Below, piece after piece: positions 56,210 through 64,000 of a stretch of DNA of 64,000 nucleotides. Both the position numbers and the translations under genes were made by a program. The stretch lies in the NCBI GenBank assembly GCA_016931515.1, contig JAFGEQ010000011.1, forward strand, positions 1 through 64,000, written 5' to 3'. The notes below the pieces were generated by a model that worked only from the letters and a program-made list of their open reading frames with translations, was not told where the DNA came from and did not search any database. The DNA comes from a candidate division CSSED10-310 bacterium. Its GTDB lineage: Bacteria > CSSED10-310. Every line of letters starts with the position of its first letter. The first letter of the stretch is position 1.

Positions 56210-56217
56210 TATTGAAT

Positions 56218-56250
56218 GGGGTTACCTGAGCGGGTAGCCCCGATTTATTT
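56218..56250 (+). terminator. Terminator after tRNA-Leu
   Basis: A 9-bp stem (56218-56226 with 56233-56241, one G-U pair) with a 6-base loop, followed by a T-rich tail (GATTTATTT). It ends the secG-tRNA transcript. Confidence 0.8.
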
Positions 56251-56299
56251 ATGATATTATCTTTTCGATGAGCACACGGACTGATTCAGAGACTGGATC

Positions 56300-57358
56300 A
56301 TGGAAACACATCGCCAAATAAACAATAAAACAGACAATCGGATTGATGAGTCAACCCGTTTATTGCAACTTGCCGAAGCATGCCCGGATAAAGATCAAGC
56401 GAAAAAATCGATCTTTCCTGTGTTCCTCTCCGGCTATGCCTGCTCGGGGCGATGCATCTATTGCAATGCCGCCCTGTCCAGCGGATACGGGGCACCGCCT
56501 GATTTCCAGGCGCTGGACCGGGATTTGACCGACTGGCTGGAAAAACCGGACCGGCGGAGCGACATGGAAATCGCCTGGTACGGTAATGACCTGCCCGATG
56601 TTCCCGAAACGGTCATTAAAGAACTCCTCGCCCTCTGCTCAAGAAGGGCATTCAACGAGACGATTCCTGGACTCCGTCTGTCGATTCGCCCGGATTCGGT
56701 TCTCAAGACTCCGGTCAAACTGCTTTGCGCCTTCTCGGTAGTGGAGCTTGGCGTGCCGTCGATGGATCCGGATATACTCAAATTGATCCGTCGTGGACAT
56801 GAACCGAACGCTGTGAATGACGCCTTGATACTGCTTCGCAGCCTCGGGATCCGAACCGGGTTCCAGACGATGGTCGGGTTACCGGGTGCCAATGCCGCAT
56901 CGGATCACCGAACTGCCGAACTCCTGGCAGCGCTTAGCCCGGATTTCGTGCGAATTCATCCAACACTTGTTTTGCACGGTACGGTGCTGGCGGAGATGGC
57001 TGATGCCGGCGAATACCGGCCACTGGATCTGGAGGACGCCATCGAACGATGCGCAGATATCTGGGACATCTACGCTCGCAGGGAAATTCCGGTCACGCGT
57101 TGTGGATTTCATTTGCCGGAGACGGAACGCGATCGTGCGCTGCACTCCGGGCCGTGGCATCCCGCATTCGGCCAGCTCGTGCGCTCCCGGCGGTGGCGCC
57201 GGCTGCTGGATAAGCAGTTGTCGGCTCAGCCCGATCAACTTGTGTTGACGGTGCCTCCCGATGATTTTTCCGATGCCGTCGGGCATAAAAAGGAGAATCT
57301 GCGATGGTTGCAGGAGAAGCATGGAGTGGGAGTGGCGGTATTGAAAGTTGAAAGTTGA
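56300..57358 (+). CDS. Elp3-like radical SAM protein
   Basis: 352 residues. The cluster-binding motif is in 'GYACSGRCIYCN' (CxxxCxxC, about residues 48-55). The fold continues with 'VELGVPSMDPDILKLIRRGH' and 'GFQTMVGLPGA', signatures shared with Elp3/HemN-like radical SAM enzymes. The C-terminal 40 residues ('DFSDAVGHKKENLRWLQEKH') look like a small nucleic-acid-binding module. The last codons and stop are made of a TTGAAAG repeat. Substrate unknown; RNA modification is plausible. Confidence 0.82.
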   Translation: METHRQINNKTDNRIDESTRLLQLAEACPDKDQAKKSIFPVFLSGYACSGRCIYCNAALSSGYGAPPDFQALDRDLTDWLEKPDRRSDMEIAWYGNDLPDVPETVIKELLALCSRRAFNETIPGLRLSIRPDSVLKTPVKLLCAFSVVELGVPSMDPDILKLIRRGHEPNAVNDALILLRSLGIRTGFQTMVGLPGANAASDHRTAELLAALSPDFVRIHPTLVLHGTVLAEMADAGEYRPLDLEDAIERCADIWDIYARREIPVTRCGFHLPETERDRALHSGPWHPAFGQLVRSRRWRRLLDKQLSAQPDQLVLTVPPDDFSDAVGHKKENLRWLQEKHGVGVAVLKVES

Positions 57359-57442
57359 ACGATAAAAGTTGAAAATTTTGGGGAGAGCTCCTCTTCCTTT
57401 CAATTTTCAATTTTCAATTTTCAATTTTCAATTCTCAATTCT
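57341..57442. repeat. Heptamer repeats in opposite orientation at a gene junction
   Basis: Left block: two exact TTGAAAG units and related copies (57341-57377). Right block: four perfect CAATTTT units (57401-57428) and two CAATTCT variants (57429-57442). The two blocks are largely reverse complements and could form a large imperfect hairpin around a GC-rich centre. They end the radical SAM gene and the convergent glycosyltransferase gene. Confidence 0.85.
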
Positions 57443-59015
57443 CCGGGCTCCACGGCATCAATAACCCCTGATTTTCCCGTGGATTCGCCATGTATTCAGG
57501 GTCGGGAGTAAGTGCCGGGTCGCGTTTGAACAGGATGAACGGCGCGCCGGTACCAAGGTCGACCTTTATCCGCCGGTAACCCAGTTTTTCAGGTTCCATC
57601 AACATGAAAACAACATAAGTCGGTTCCTTGCGGATAACATGGATCAGATCGCTCTTGCCGTGGGCGGTGAGTTGTCCCGGCTCAAGCGGCAGGTGGGCGA
57701 TATGCTCATCGACGATGCCCAGCAGATCGAAGCAGGGAATTTTGGCATAGTATCCCAAAGCACCGATGGCGCGTGTGGCCATCGTGTCGCCAGGTTGTGC
57801 GTGCGCCCGGAGCCACTCCCCAAGCAGTTTCGATGCCCGGCAGTATTTGAAAATATGATCCTTCACGTAAGCACGGTCCGGTTGGCTGTAATACCCACGC
57901 TGGATGAAAGGTATCATGACAGCGGTCAGCGCCAGCGGCGCCCATAAGCTCCACGACGGTCGCGACACGGATCTGAAAATGACCGCGATGCCCTCCACGG
58001 CGAAAAACACCATTAGCGGCAGGACCGGCAGAATCAGCCTCCCGAATGGCTTCTCATCGCCTCCCGCATGCGCGATGTGCAGCACCCAGGCGGCGAGGAC
58101 AGTGATCATCAACATTTTGCCTTTGAACCGAGCTCCGATCAGGCCGATGAGTGTCAGGAGCAGAAAGGGGAGATTTCCGTGTGTCATGAGGAAGGATGAC
58201 CAGTAGTGGAACCCCGTCCGTGTAAGTTCAACGGCCTGCGCAGTATCGGTGCCCATGCGCACGTAGTAGGTGTTTGGCAGCAGCCAGCCGTAATACAACC
58301 AGCGCCAAATGAAATAGGGTGCGTAGATGAATCCGAAGGGGACCAGCCAGTTGATTAGCGCTTGAGGTTTGAAGTGGCGTCGGATGAGGACGAAGACTGC
58401 GCCCACGGCCCAAAACAGCAGCCCGTCGGGGCGTGTCAGGGCGGCCAGCACCATGACCAGGCCGGATGCGGACGGTTCAGCGGTGTTTGCCCGGAACTCC
58501 CGGAGCGCCAGGTGGAGGCCGGCCAGCACCATGAACCCGAACATCGCCGTTTCCAGGCCGCCGATTGACCAGAACGCGAACGGAGCGAACGTGGCCAGCA
58601 GCAGGACGGACGCTGCAGGGCGGGGAAAGGGATTCGGTGGCAGCAGGGAGCGGGTCAGAAAATAGAACACGGCCAGGCTCCCGAGGGAGAACAGGATGCC
58701 GAGAATTTTCGATACCGGGACCGGATCCAGGCCGAGCGCCATCGGAATGGCCATCAGGACGGTCCACAGAAAGTTCGTGTAGCCTTCGACGCGTTCGCCC
58801 GGGTTGAATACGAGTCCGTGCCCGTTGATCAGGTTTTCGGCGTAGCGGAAGGTAATCCATGCGTCGTCGTGTGTGAAGCTCCACCAGCCGATGGCCTGGA
58901 TAAAGAATATGGCGACGACGACGATCAGCAGCATGGTTGATAGGCAATGCGCTCGGTGTGATACGGAAAACGGTCCGGATTCATTTACTTGTCGATCGAT
59001 GGGAGCGTCATTCAT
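57435..59015 (-). CDS. GT-C glycosyltransferase (AftB/PMT-like)
   Basis: 526 residues with about 10-12 transmembrane helices. The first loop has the acidic pair expected for polyprenyl-phosphate-sugar GT-C enzymes ('WWSFTHDDAWITFRYAEN') followed by 'NPGERVEGYTNFLW', a pattern shared with arabinofuranosyltransferase-like proteins. The C-terminal domain is small. Its start overlaps the upstream paralogue's end by 8 bp. AGGA lies 8 bases before the ATG. It probably glycosylates an envelope polymer or protein on the periplasmic side. Confidence 0.8.
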   Translation of the reverse strand: MNDAPIDRQVNESGPFSVSHRAHCLSTMLLIVVVAIFFIQAIGWWSFTHDDAWITFRYAENLINGHGLVFNPGERVEGYTNFLWTVLMAIPMALGLDPVPVSKILGILFSLGSLAVFYFLTRSLLPPNPFPRPAASVLLLATFAPFAFWSIGGLETAMFGFMVLAGLHLALREFRANTAEPSASGLVMVLAALTRPDGLLFWAVGAVFVLIRRHFKPQALINWLVPFGFIYAPYFIWRWLYYGWLLPNTYYVRMGTDTAQAVELTRTGFHYWSSFLMTHGNLPFLLLTLIGLIGARFKGKMLMITVLAAWVLHIAHAGGDEKPFGRLILPVLPLMVFFAVEGIAVIFRSVSRPSWSLWAPLALTAVMIPFIQRGYYSQPDRAYVKDHIFKYCRASKLLGEWLRAHAQPGDTMATRAIGALGYYAKIPCFDLLGIVDEHIAHLPLEPGQLTAHGKSDLIHVIRKEPTYVVFMLMEPEKLGYRRIKVDLGTGAPFILFKRDPALTPDPEYMANPRENQGLLMPWSPEN

Positions 59016-60594
59016 TACGGTTATCCTGTTGAATCAAGAAGCCCGGATCACGGCGCCAGATGCGGAGCGTCCAGTTGTCGCAGTTCAGTGCGATCCTGTG
59101 ATATCCGGGATACGGCGGTGCCGGAATGCCTGGTTGCTTGACGGTCGCACCGGTGTCATGCGGCTGTATCCGTTCCCGAATCCGCTTCATCCAGCCGGGT
59201 TCCTGCGGTGGAGCGACAATCAGTTCCTGACCGGTAATATATACCGGTTTGCGGGACAAAATATAATCCCAGTCAGATTTTTCATGACCGGCGGCGCCGG
59301 TGCCCATGCCGGAGCGTTGCTGCCGGGCGATGACCGGATCGATCAGGCCAAAGACATCCAGTGTGTAAAGGCCGCTGTAGTAGGGGATGCGGCCGATAAC
59401 GGATGTCGCCACCGAGTCGCCGGAGCGAGCGTTACGGGCGAGGCACAGGCCGGCTCGAGTGCCCGGATGATTCAGTTCCTTTTGCATCGAGAAAATATCC
59501 GGCTCCTCCAGTTGCCGGATCAGCGGCCATGCATTGAGGCACAGCGCCACCAGCAGCGCAGCGACTGCGATCCTGCCGGGCAACGTCGGGTGTGCCGGTC
59601 CGATGTCTGGGCGATGGATGCCGACCGCAGCTGCAAAGATCAGGAACGGGATCAGCGGTGCCAGGAATCGGTCGGGACCCAGGGAGTCTCCGCCGACGGC
59701 CAGGATGTAGACCAGGAAAATCAATACGAACGCGGAGGCGGCCAGGGCGGACCGTTCGACCCGGCCCGCGTTGCAAGTGCGTATCAGCCGGGGCAGACTG
59801 ACAAGCGTCAACGTGAGGAGGATGATTTCCGGCCAATCCCAGCCCTGGACAATATAAGCGGCACCCCGCCAGAGGACCAGGGATCCGCCGCCTGTTTTGG
59901 CGGCAAACGTGTTGGGCAGCAGATGGCCGAAGTATACGAATTTGAACAGCAGGTAGGGGAGAATCAGCGCGAGGGCGGTGGCGGCGAACCGGAGTGTGCG
60001 GGGGTGGTTGCGGCGATCGGAAAATCCCGGCGAGCACAATGGGTAGAACATCAGAGCCAAAATGCCCTCCGGGCGGGTCAGAAACGCCAGTGATGCCGTC
60101 ACGGCGCTGCGGTAAATGGCGCGCGGGTTGCGGCCGTCACCGGCGTTGTCCGAGGCGGATTGGAACGCCAGCCACATCAGCAATGTGAACAGCGACGTTT
60201 CCAGACCGCGCGTGGACCATGCGATCAGCGACGGGTCCAGCGTGACATACAGAAGCGGCATCCATGCCATTTTAGTTGGGGAGATGCGACGGACGGTGCG
60301 GAAGAATGCCATAAGCAACAGCAGACTGCATAGAACTCCGAGTATTTTGGACAGCAGCACCGGGTTGACGAACTGCATGCCGGTGGCGATCAGCATGACC
60401 CAGAGGAAATTGGTGTAGCCTTCGACGCGTTCGCTCGGATTGAACACGAGTCCGTGGCCGGTGGTGAGGTTTCGGGCGTATCGGAACGAAATAAACGCAT
60501 CGTCTATGGTCGGCATACTGCCGCAGATGGCGATTGCCAGGTGGAGGATCAGGATGGCGGTCAGGATGATGGTTTGAAGCGGTAGGCGGCACAT
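59008..60594 (-). CDS. GT-C glycosyltransferase, tandem paralogue
   Basis: About 528 residues from the ATG at 60594; a TTG at 60630 is a poorer start and neither has a clear ribosome site. It is paralogous to the downstream gene: the same first loop ('PTIDDAFISFRYARN', 'NPSERVEGYTNFLW') with the DD pair, the same helix layout and the same tail arrangement. Local GC is higher than in the core of the window. The two form an operon by tandem duplication and divergence. Confidence 0.8.
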   Translation of the reverse strand: MCRLPLQTIILTAILILHLAIAICGSMPTIDDAFISFRYARNLTTGHGLVFNPSERVEGYTNFLWVMLIATGMQFVNPVLLSKILGVLCSLLLLMAFFRTVRRISPTKMAWMPLLYVTLDPSLIAWSTRGLETSLFTLLMWLAFQSASDNAGDGRNPRAIYRSAVTASLAFLTRPEGILALMFYPLCSPGFSDRRNHPRTLRFAATALALILPYLLFKFVYFGHLLPNTFAAKTGGGSLVLWRGAAYIVQGWDWPEIILLTLTLVSLPRLIRTCNAGRVERSALAASAFVLIFLVYILAVGGDSLGPDRFLAPLIPFLIFAAAVGIHRPDIGPAHPTLPGRIAVAALLVALCLNAWPLIRQLEEPDIFSMQKELNHPGTRAGLCLARNARSGDSVATSVIGRIPYYSGLYTLDVFGLIDPVIARQQRSGMGTGAAGHEKSDWDYILSRKPVYITGQELIVAPPQEPGWMKRIRERIQPHDTGATVKQPGIPAPPYPGYHRIALNCDNWTLRIWRRDPGFLIQQDNRNE

Positions 60595-60750
60595 AGCGGC
60601 ATGGTAACAGAGGGGAGGGTGATGGATCAATCGACCGGGAAATGATCGAAAGGTCTTCCGGTGTCGCTGTCAAATCGAAAACCATCTGCATCGACATCGT
60701 CGCCATCTGGAATCTTTAATCCCTCTGATCTCATAAAAGTATTTTTTGCA

Positions 60751-60845
60751 GTCCTATTCGTCCTATCCCTTAAAATAAAACCGAATCTTCAGATATCTCC
60801 TCATCGTTATCCCGCTAGATCCTGGCGCCGTCCTATTCGTCCTAT
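60751..60845. repeat. 16-bp direct repeats in a gene-poor strip
   Basis: GTCCTATTCGTCCTAT occurs at 60751-60766 and again at 60830-60845, and each copy is itself a tandem of GTCCTATTC-like units. The whole strip 60595-61029 (435 bp) between the glycosyltransferase and the DUF2007 gene has no supported gene; an 89-codon frame there lacks a ribosome site. Confidence 0.8.
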
Positions 60846-61029
60846 GCAAACTATAAAATCCCATCAACTCAGATTTCGAGTGACGAAACAGGCGGATATA
60901 AATTCAATCATTCCGATACAATTGGTGTAGTTCGCCCTGACTTCGATAATAATTGATAGTTTTTCTTGCTTTCTTCCGTTCGTTAGCGAATCATTTATCT
61001 CAGATCCAGAAGTTGGAAGGAGGACATGA

Positions 61030-61350
61030 ATGAAAAAAGTATATGAGACTTTAGATCCTCTCGTTTTGGGGCATTTCAAAAATCTTCTTGAGAATGAAAA
61101 CATATCCTGCATGACTCGAAATGAATATCTGGCAAGCGCGGCGGGCGGACTGCCACCGACGGAATGCTGGTACGAAATCTGGGTTGACAATGATCGTCAA
61201 TATAATGATGCCAAAAAGATTATTGAAACTGCATTATCCGATGAGGTTCCTTCCGGCCCTCCATGGATATGCTCAAATTGCGGTGAAGAGAATGAGAATC
61301 ACTTCACGGAATGCTGGAAATGTGGCTGGGAGAAACCCATTACTACATGA
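61030..61350 (+). CDS. DUF2007-type protein with C-terminal zinc ribbon
   Basis: 106 residues. The N-terminal domain (about 1-75) with 'GHFKNLLENENISCM' and 'YEIWVDNDRQYNDAKKII' fits the DUF2007 putative signal-transducer fold. The tail is a zinc ribbon with two CxxC pairs in 'WICSNCGEENENHF' and 'ECWKCGW'. GGAGG lies before the ATG. Function unknown. It stands alone before a degraded stretch. Confidence 0.82.
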   Translation: MKKVYETLDPLVLGHFKNLLENENISCMTRNEYLASAAGGLPPTECWYEIWVDNDRQYNDAKKIIETALSDEVPSGPPWICSNCGEENENHFTECWKCGWEKPITT

Positions 61351-61697
61351 CATCACTGCACAAGGATTCGGGCTATACGACGGTCGCTCTCCCGGGAGCA
61401 GGAGCTGTGGGCAGCCTCTTGAAGATGAGCGGCTATTTAAATACAAAAACTTGAAACTGAACGCCTCTTACTGAGAGCAATCTCGCCGGAAGACAGATTT
61501 ATCATCCTCGAAAACTACTCCGATCCGGATGTGGCGAACTGGTTCTTCGATCGCCCGTTCACCCGAGTCGAACACGCCGACCCGGTCACCAGTGATTTCC
61601 TCGAAAAGGCTGCGCAAGGCAAGGGTCTTGCCAGTGCTCCAAGCAGGGGAGCTTCAAGCAAAAAGAATTTTGAAAAGCTGCCTGAACTCAGGAACCA

Positions 61698-61960
61698 GTG
61701 ATTTCATCTGTGTTGTTGAGCGAACACCAGGAATTCCTGGAGGACGGCTGGTTCCATGACCAGGACCCGCTCGACTGGTCGAAGAAGAAACGATTTGCCG
61801 GCATTTTCCGCCTATACCAAGACCTGATCCGGTTGAGATTGAACAAGGACGGGCACACCGCCGGGCTCTGCGGGCAAGCGGTCGGTGTCCACCACGCTGA
61901 TGGAGAACGCAAGGTGCTGGCATTACACCGATGGGGGCGCGAGCGGGGGACAGCGTGCTT
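61698..61960 (+). pseudogene. GH13 alpha-amylase/branching-enzyme C-terminal remnant
   Basis: A fragment reads 'EHQEFLEDGWFHDQDPLDWS', then 'GIFRLYQDLIRLRLNKDGHT' and 'ADGERKVLALHRWG'. This is the end of the catalytic barrel and the start of the all-beta domain of amylase/branching-type GH13 proteins. The upstream barrel is absent. Upstream, another frame (about 61470-61700, 'EDRFIILENYSDPDVANWFF') is unrecognised and ends at a TGA at 61699. The gene is clearly broken. The rest of 61351-61697 has no other recognisable feature. Confidence 0.75.
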
Positions 61961-61975
61961 ATCTTGTCACAAGAC

Positions 61976-62132
61976 AAGAAATCAGCTAACAACCGGCTTC
62001 ACAAGGTTCAGCGTCTTGCTCTGCAACGCGAAACGCGCCTCCGAACAATGCGCTTGACTCACATTCGCCTTGCTGTCCAGAGGCTTCGCCTGTTACAATC
62101 AATTCAAAGTGTGTGAGCGCCGCGATTAGCTG
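61976..62132. repeat. attC-like dyad and copy 1 of a 15-bp direct repeat
   Basis: AAGAAATCAGCTAAC is at 61976-61990 and again at 63097-63111. Copy 1 opens a symmetric structure: CAGCTAA (61983-61989), 9 bases, TCACA (61999-62003), then a 108-base centre, TGTGA (62112-62116), 9 bases, TTAGCTG (62126-62132). The order and symmetry resemble integron attC sites, but the R'-like box has ATTAGC rather than GTTRRRY and no integrase is in the window. Confidence 0.45.
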
Positions 62133-62142
62133 AGCAGATTTT

Positions 62143-63117
62143 ATGACAAGACAGAAAACGTTTATCCTTTTGGCAGTAGTGCTGTTGCTCCCTGTAGATC
62201 ACGGTGCAGGTATAGCGAGTGGTTACAAGCTCCCCCAGATAGAGAACGATTTCCAGTCACGAGATAGGTCTATCGTTTTCTTCGGCATTGTTGTTGACAA
62301 TAACGAGCATCCTGTCGCAGATGCCATAGTGGAGATCCACTATCGGCACTACTCCCCCAAAGTCACTATCGGAATCGACAGGAAACATATCACCACGGAT
62401 GAAGCAGGGCGCTTCACTGTTGACGGAATAGAAGGAACGGAACTGTTCATCAACAATATTTCGAAGTTCGGATATGAGTTCACCTATTTTGACCGGAAGA
62501 ACTTCTCATACTGGGATCACTTTCCAGAGAAGGTTTTCAAGCCCGACAAGCGGAGCCCTGTTAAGTTCATGCTACGCAAGAAGAATCCTGCAGCACTGGT
62601 TTTCCCTGGAATAGTGTCGAAGACATTTGAATCAGATACCCCATCGCAATTCTATGATGCAGCCCAACACATATTCTGGACAAAACAGATTGATGGCACT
62701 CCCAGGATTAAGGATGTGAAAGTATTTGCTGTACGTGATCCACTGAAAGAAGTGTGGACACTAACGTTTGAGACTCTCAAGCCAGAAGACGGATTGATTC
62801 TTTCAGATAAAAAGCTGTTTACTGTTCCTTCTTCTGGTTTCAAGTCCCAAGTCTCGGTTGATGTGCCTGTCGATCCCCAACGCCAACCTTTTCACCTCTA
62901 TTTCAAATCTCGATCTGCCACTGTATATTCGGGTTTGGATGGCACGCTTCGGGCTTGGCCGGAACGGGTCTACCTCACCTTTGACTCAAGAACGAATCTC
63001 AACGGAAATCCGAATATAGACTTCTATGAAGAAATCTACGCTGACTATTGGGCTAAGAAAGTGGCAGAGCAGAGAAGAATCAGAGAAGAGCGAAAGAAGA
63101 AATCAGCTAACGAATGA
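62143..63117 (+). CDS. Secreted hypothetical protein with carboxypeptidase-regulatory-like fold
   Basis: 324 residues. A signal peptide (about 1-24, 'FILLAVVLLLPVDHG') precedes a beta-sandwich near residues 45-110 ('FFGIVVDNNEHPVADAIVEI', 'TTDEAGRFTVDGI') of the CarboxypepD_reg/Cna-B type. The remaining 200 residues are unrecognised, and the C-terminus is Lys/Arg-rich. The ATG lies 11 bp after the attC-like dyad, and the last codons overlap copy 2 of the 15-bp repeat. No clear ribosome site. Confidence 0.65.
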   Translation: MTRQKTFILLAVVLLLPVDHGAGIASGYKLPQIENDFQSRDRSIVFFGIVVDNNEHPVADAIVEIHYRHYSPKVTIGIDRKHITTDEAGRFTVDGIEGTELFINNISKFGYEFTYFDRKNFSYWDHFPEKVFKPDKRSPVKFMLRKKNPAALVFPGIVSKTFESDTPSQFYDAAQHIFWTKQIDGTPRIKDVKVFAVRDPLKEVWTLTFETLKPEDGLILSDKKLFTVPSSGFKSQVSVDVPVDPQRQPFHLYFKSRSATVYSGLDGTLRAWPERVYLTFDSRTNLNGNPNIDFYEEIYADYWAKKVAEQRRIREERKKKSANE

Positions 63118-63784
63118 ATTCAGGATATTTGTCCCTGGCGCGCCGAATTTACAGCCTCGCGTTCGCCTTAAAATGGTTATTTATGGGAAGGTTTCTTCGG
63201 AAGTGCTTTGGCCTGAATTCTGGAGGTCAGTATAAATCGAATTTTCTTCTTTTTTTATTTTTTTTTCTGGGAATCACAGTTTTCGCTCAAACGGATTGGG
63301 TAAGTGTTCAGCCGGGTGGGAACAACTTTAATTTTCAAAATCCCCAAGTGAAAATTCCCTCTGGATACAATGATGTTTTGATTGGCGATGGATTACAGTA
63401 TTTGATACCTGATAGAGAAAACGACGATCCCAATTTGACATACAATTATTTAGATAATCTGGATGACCATCGAGTTTCATTGATTCGGATTTCTATGGAG
63501 AACCCGATGCGTGTTACTTACTCTTCAAAAGGTGATCCATTCTACTTCAATTCTTTTTGAATGGAAGATCGCCTTGGATCATTTGAGGATTCTACTCATT
63601 AATCAATGAACGAAAACCCAGGTAGTTTTAGGATTATTACTCAGGTTGGCGATACATGGATGAGAGGAAGCTCAGCAAAAAATCTGTTGCTAGGAGCGGT
63701 AGATGCTCCTGAAATGGCAAATTTCTTTATTATAACAAAGGTAACTTTTATTCCGCAGGGTAACTACGATAGTAATTTTAAATG
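63114..63784 (+). pseudogene. Broken exported protein with DUF1349-like domain
   Basis: An open frame at 63114-63560 contains a signal-like stretch ('FLLFLFFFLGITVFAQ', AT-rich) and an unrecognised beta-rich segment. After a stop, the frame 63606-63784 reads 'ENPGSFRIITQVGDTWMRG', with 'FFIITKVTFIPQGNY' later. The latter resembles the DUF1349 concanavalin-like domain of secreted carbohydrate-active proteins, then truncates. Base composition is AT-richer than its neighbours, which suggests transferred DNA in decay. Confidence 0.6.
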
Positions 63785-63920
63785 AAAGCCTGCGCTGATG
63801 AGTAAATTGCAATAACAAAACAGAAGAAAAAAGGTATTTGCACTAATCGCGGTACTCCGCAGGCTCCGGTTTGCAGGTAATTTGTAACGATTCACTCCCG
63901 GATGCAATAGTGATATTGAT

Positions 63921-64000
63921 TTATCGGAAGTCCGTTTCTCTGGGCAGAGCCTCCGGCAGATCGATCAGGCCCTGTTGGAACCAGGGGAACGCCAGGATCG
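63921..64000 (-). CDS. Possible 3' end of a gene leaving the window
   Basis: On the minus strand an open frame enters from the window edge ('FPWFQQGLIDLPEALPRETD') and stops at 63923-63921. Only 25 residues are visible and no domain can be named. 63785-63920 holds nothing recognisable. Confidence 0.3.
   Translation of the reverse strand, partial: ILAFPWFQQGLIDLPEALPRETDFR

Noticed and set aside
57401-57442. CRISPR-like array
   Set aside because: The units are contiguous 7-mers with no spacers; this is a short tandem repeat.
58873-60093. 406-codon open frame on the plus strand
   Set aside because: It lies antisense to two clear GT-C genes, its translation is low-complexity Gln/Arg/Gly-rich without motifs, and it arises from the GC-rich third positions of the real genes.
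60661-60930. 89-codon frame after the GT-C genes
   Set aside because: No ribosome site, covers repeated non-coding sequence, and no similarity recognised.

Overview
The window looks like chromosome from an uncultivated, diderm (Gram-negative) bacterium of moderate GC. The outer membrane is implied by a complete Tol-Pal set (tolQ-tolR-tolA-tolB-pal-cpoB), a FadL-type barrel, a small porin-like barrel, an LpxH-like hydrolase and several lipoproteins. I cannot place the phylum from sequence alone. Housekeeping synteny (rsfS / rplU-rpmA-obgE-nadD-surE; gap-tpiA...secG-tRNA-Leu) argues for ordinary vertically inherited chromosome up to about 57 kb, followed by a more plastic end.

Layout. 0-4.5 kb: a partial tRNA-Leu, then a three-gene minus-strand operon with coupled starts, encoding PEGA-domain, beta-propeller and PEGA/PDZ surface proteins. 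4.6-13.2 kb: a plus-strand glycogen cluster (glgA, a radical SAM protein, a GT2 glycosyltransferase, two tandem glgC paralogues of which the first has lost active-site residues, a DUF2452-like protein and a GT-C membrane protein). 13.2-23.4 kb: M24 peptidase, small barrel, adenosine deaminase, a HAMP-like membrane protein, FadL plus acyl-CoA synthetase, and GlmS next to a GlmU-like nucleotidyltransferase. 23.5-31.1 kb: an RpoD-family sigma factor and, convergent to it, the Tol-Pal operon, mltG and ruvX. 31.2-40.9 kb: a geranylgeranyl-reductase-like flavoprotein, a prepilin, a degenerate sigma-54-activator-like AAA+ protein, rsfS with a probable AUU start, the rplU-rpmA-obgE-nadD-surE-DMT run and a large TPR protein. 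40.9-51.7 kb: secreted subtilase with FG-GAP repeats, Fe-dependent alcohol dehydrogenase, lpxH-like, comF, a short metH, gap and tpiA.

51.7-64 kb: the expected tpiA-secG junction is interrupted by a decayed DUF4338 gene, an IS66-like transposase remnant and an 849-residue membrane glycosyltransferase-like gene. secG and tRNA-Leu(GAG) follow, then a radical SAM protein and two tandem GT-C glycosyltransferases flanked by heptamer repeats. The last 4 kb is a patchwork: a DUF2007/zinc-ribbon protein, a GH13 amylase-family remnant, a secreted hypothetical gene bounded by a 15-bp direct repeat with an attC-like dyad in front, a DUF1349-like pseudogene and a possible truncated gene at the edge.

Best candidates for something new: the glucan cluster carrying a radical SAM/GT2 pair and an active/inactive GlgC pair; the coupled PEGA operon; the AAA+ protein with an altered Walker B and GAFTGA loop; and the cassette-like structure near 62 kb. 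All coordinates are from reading the sequence directly; family assignments rest on recognised motifs, not on searches.
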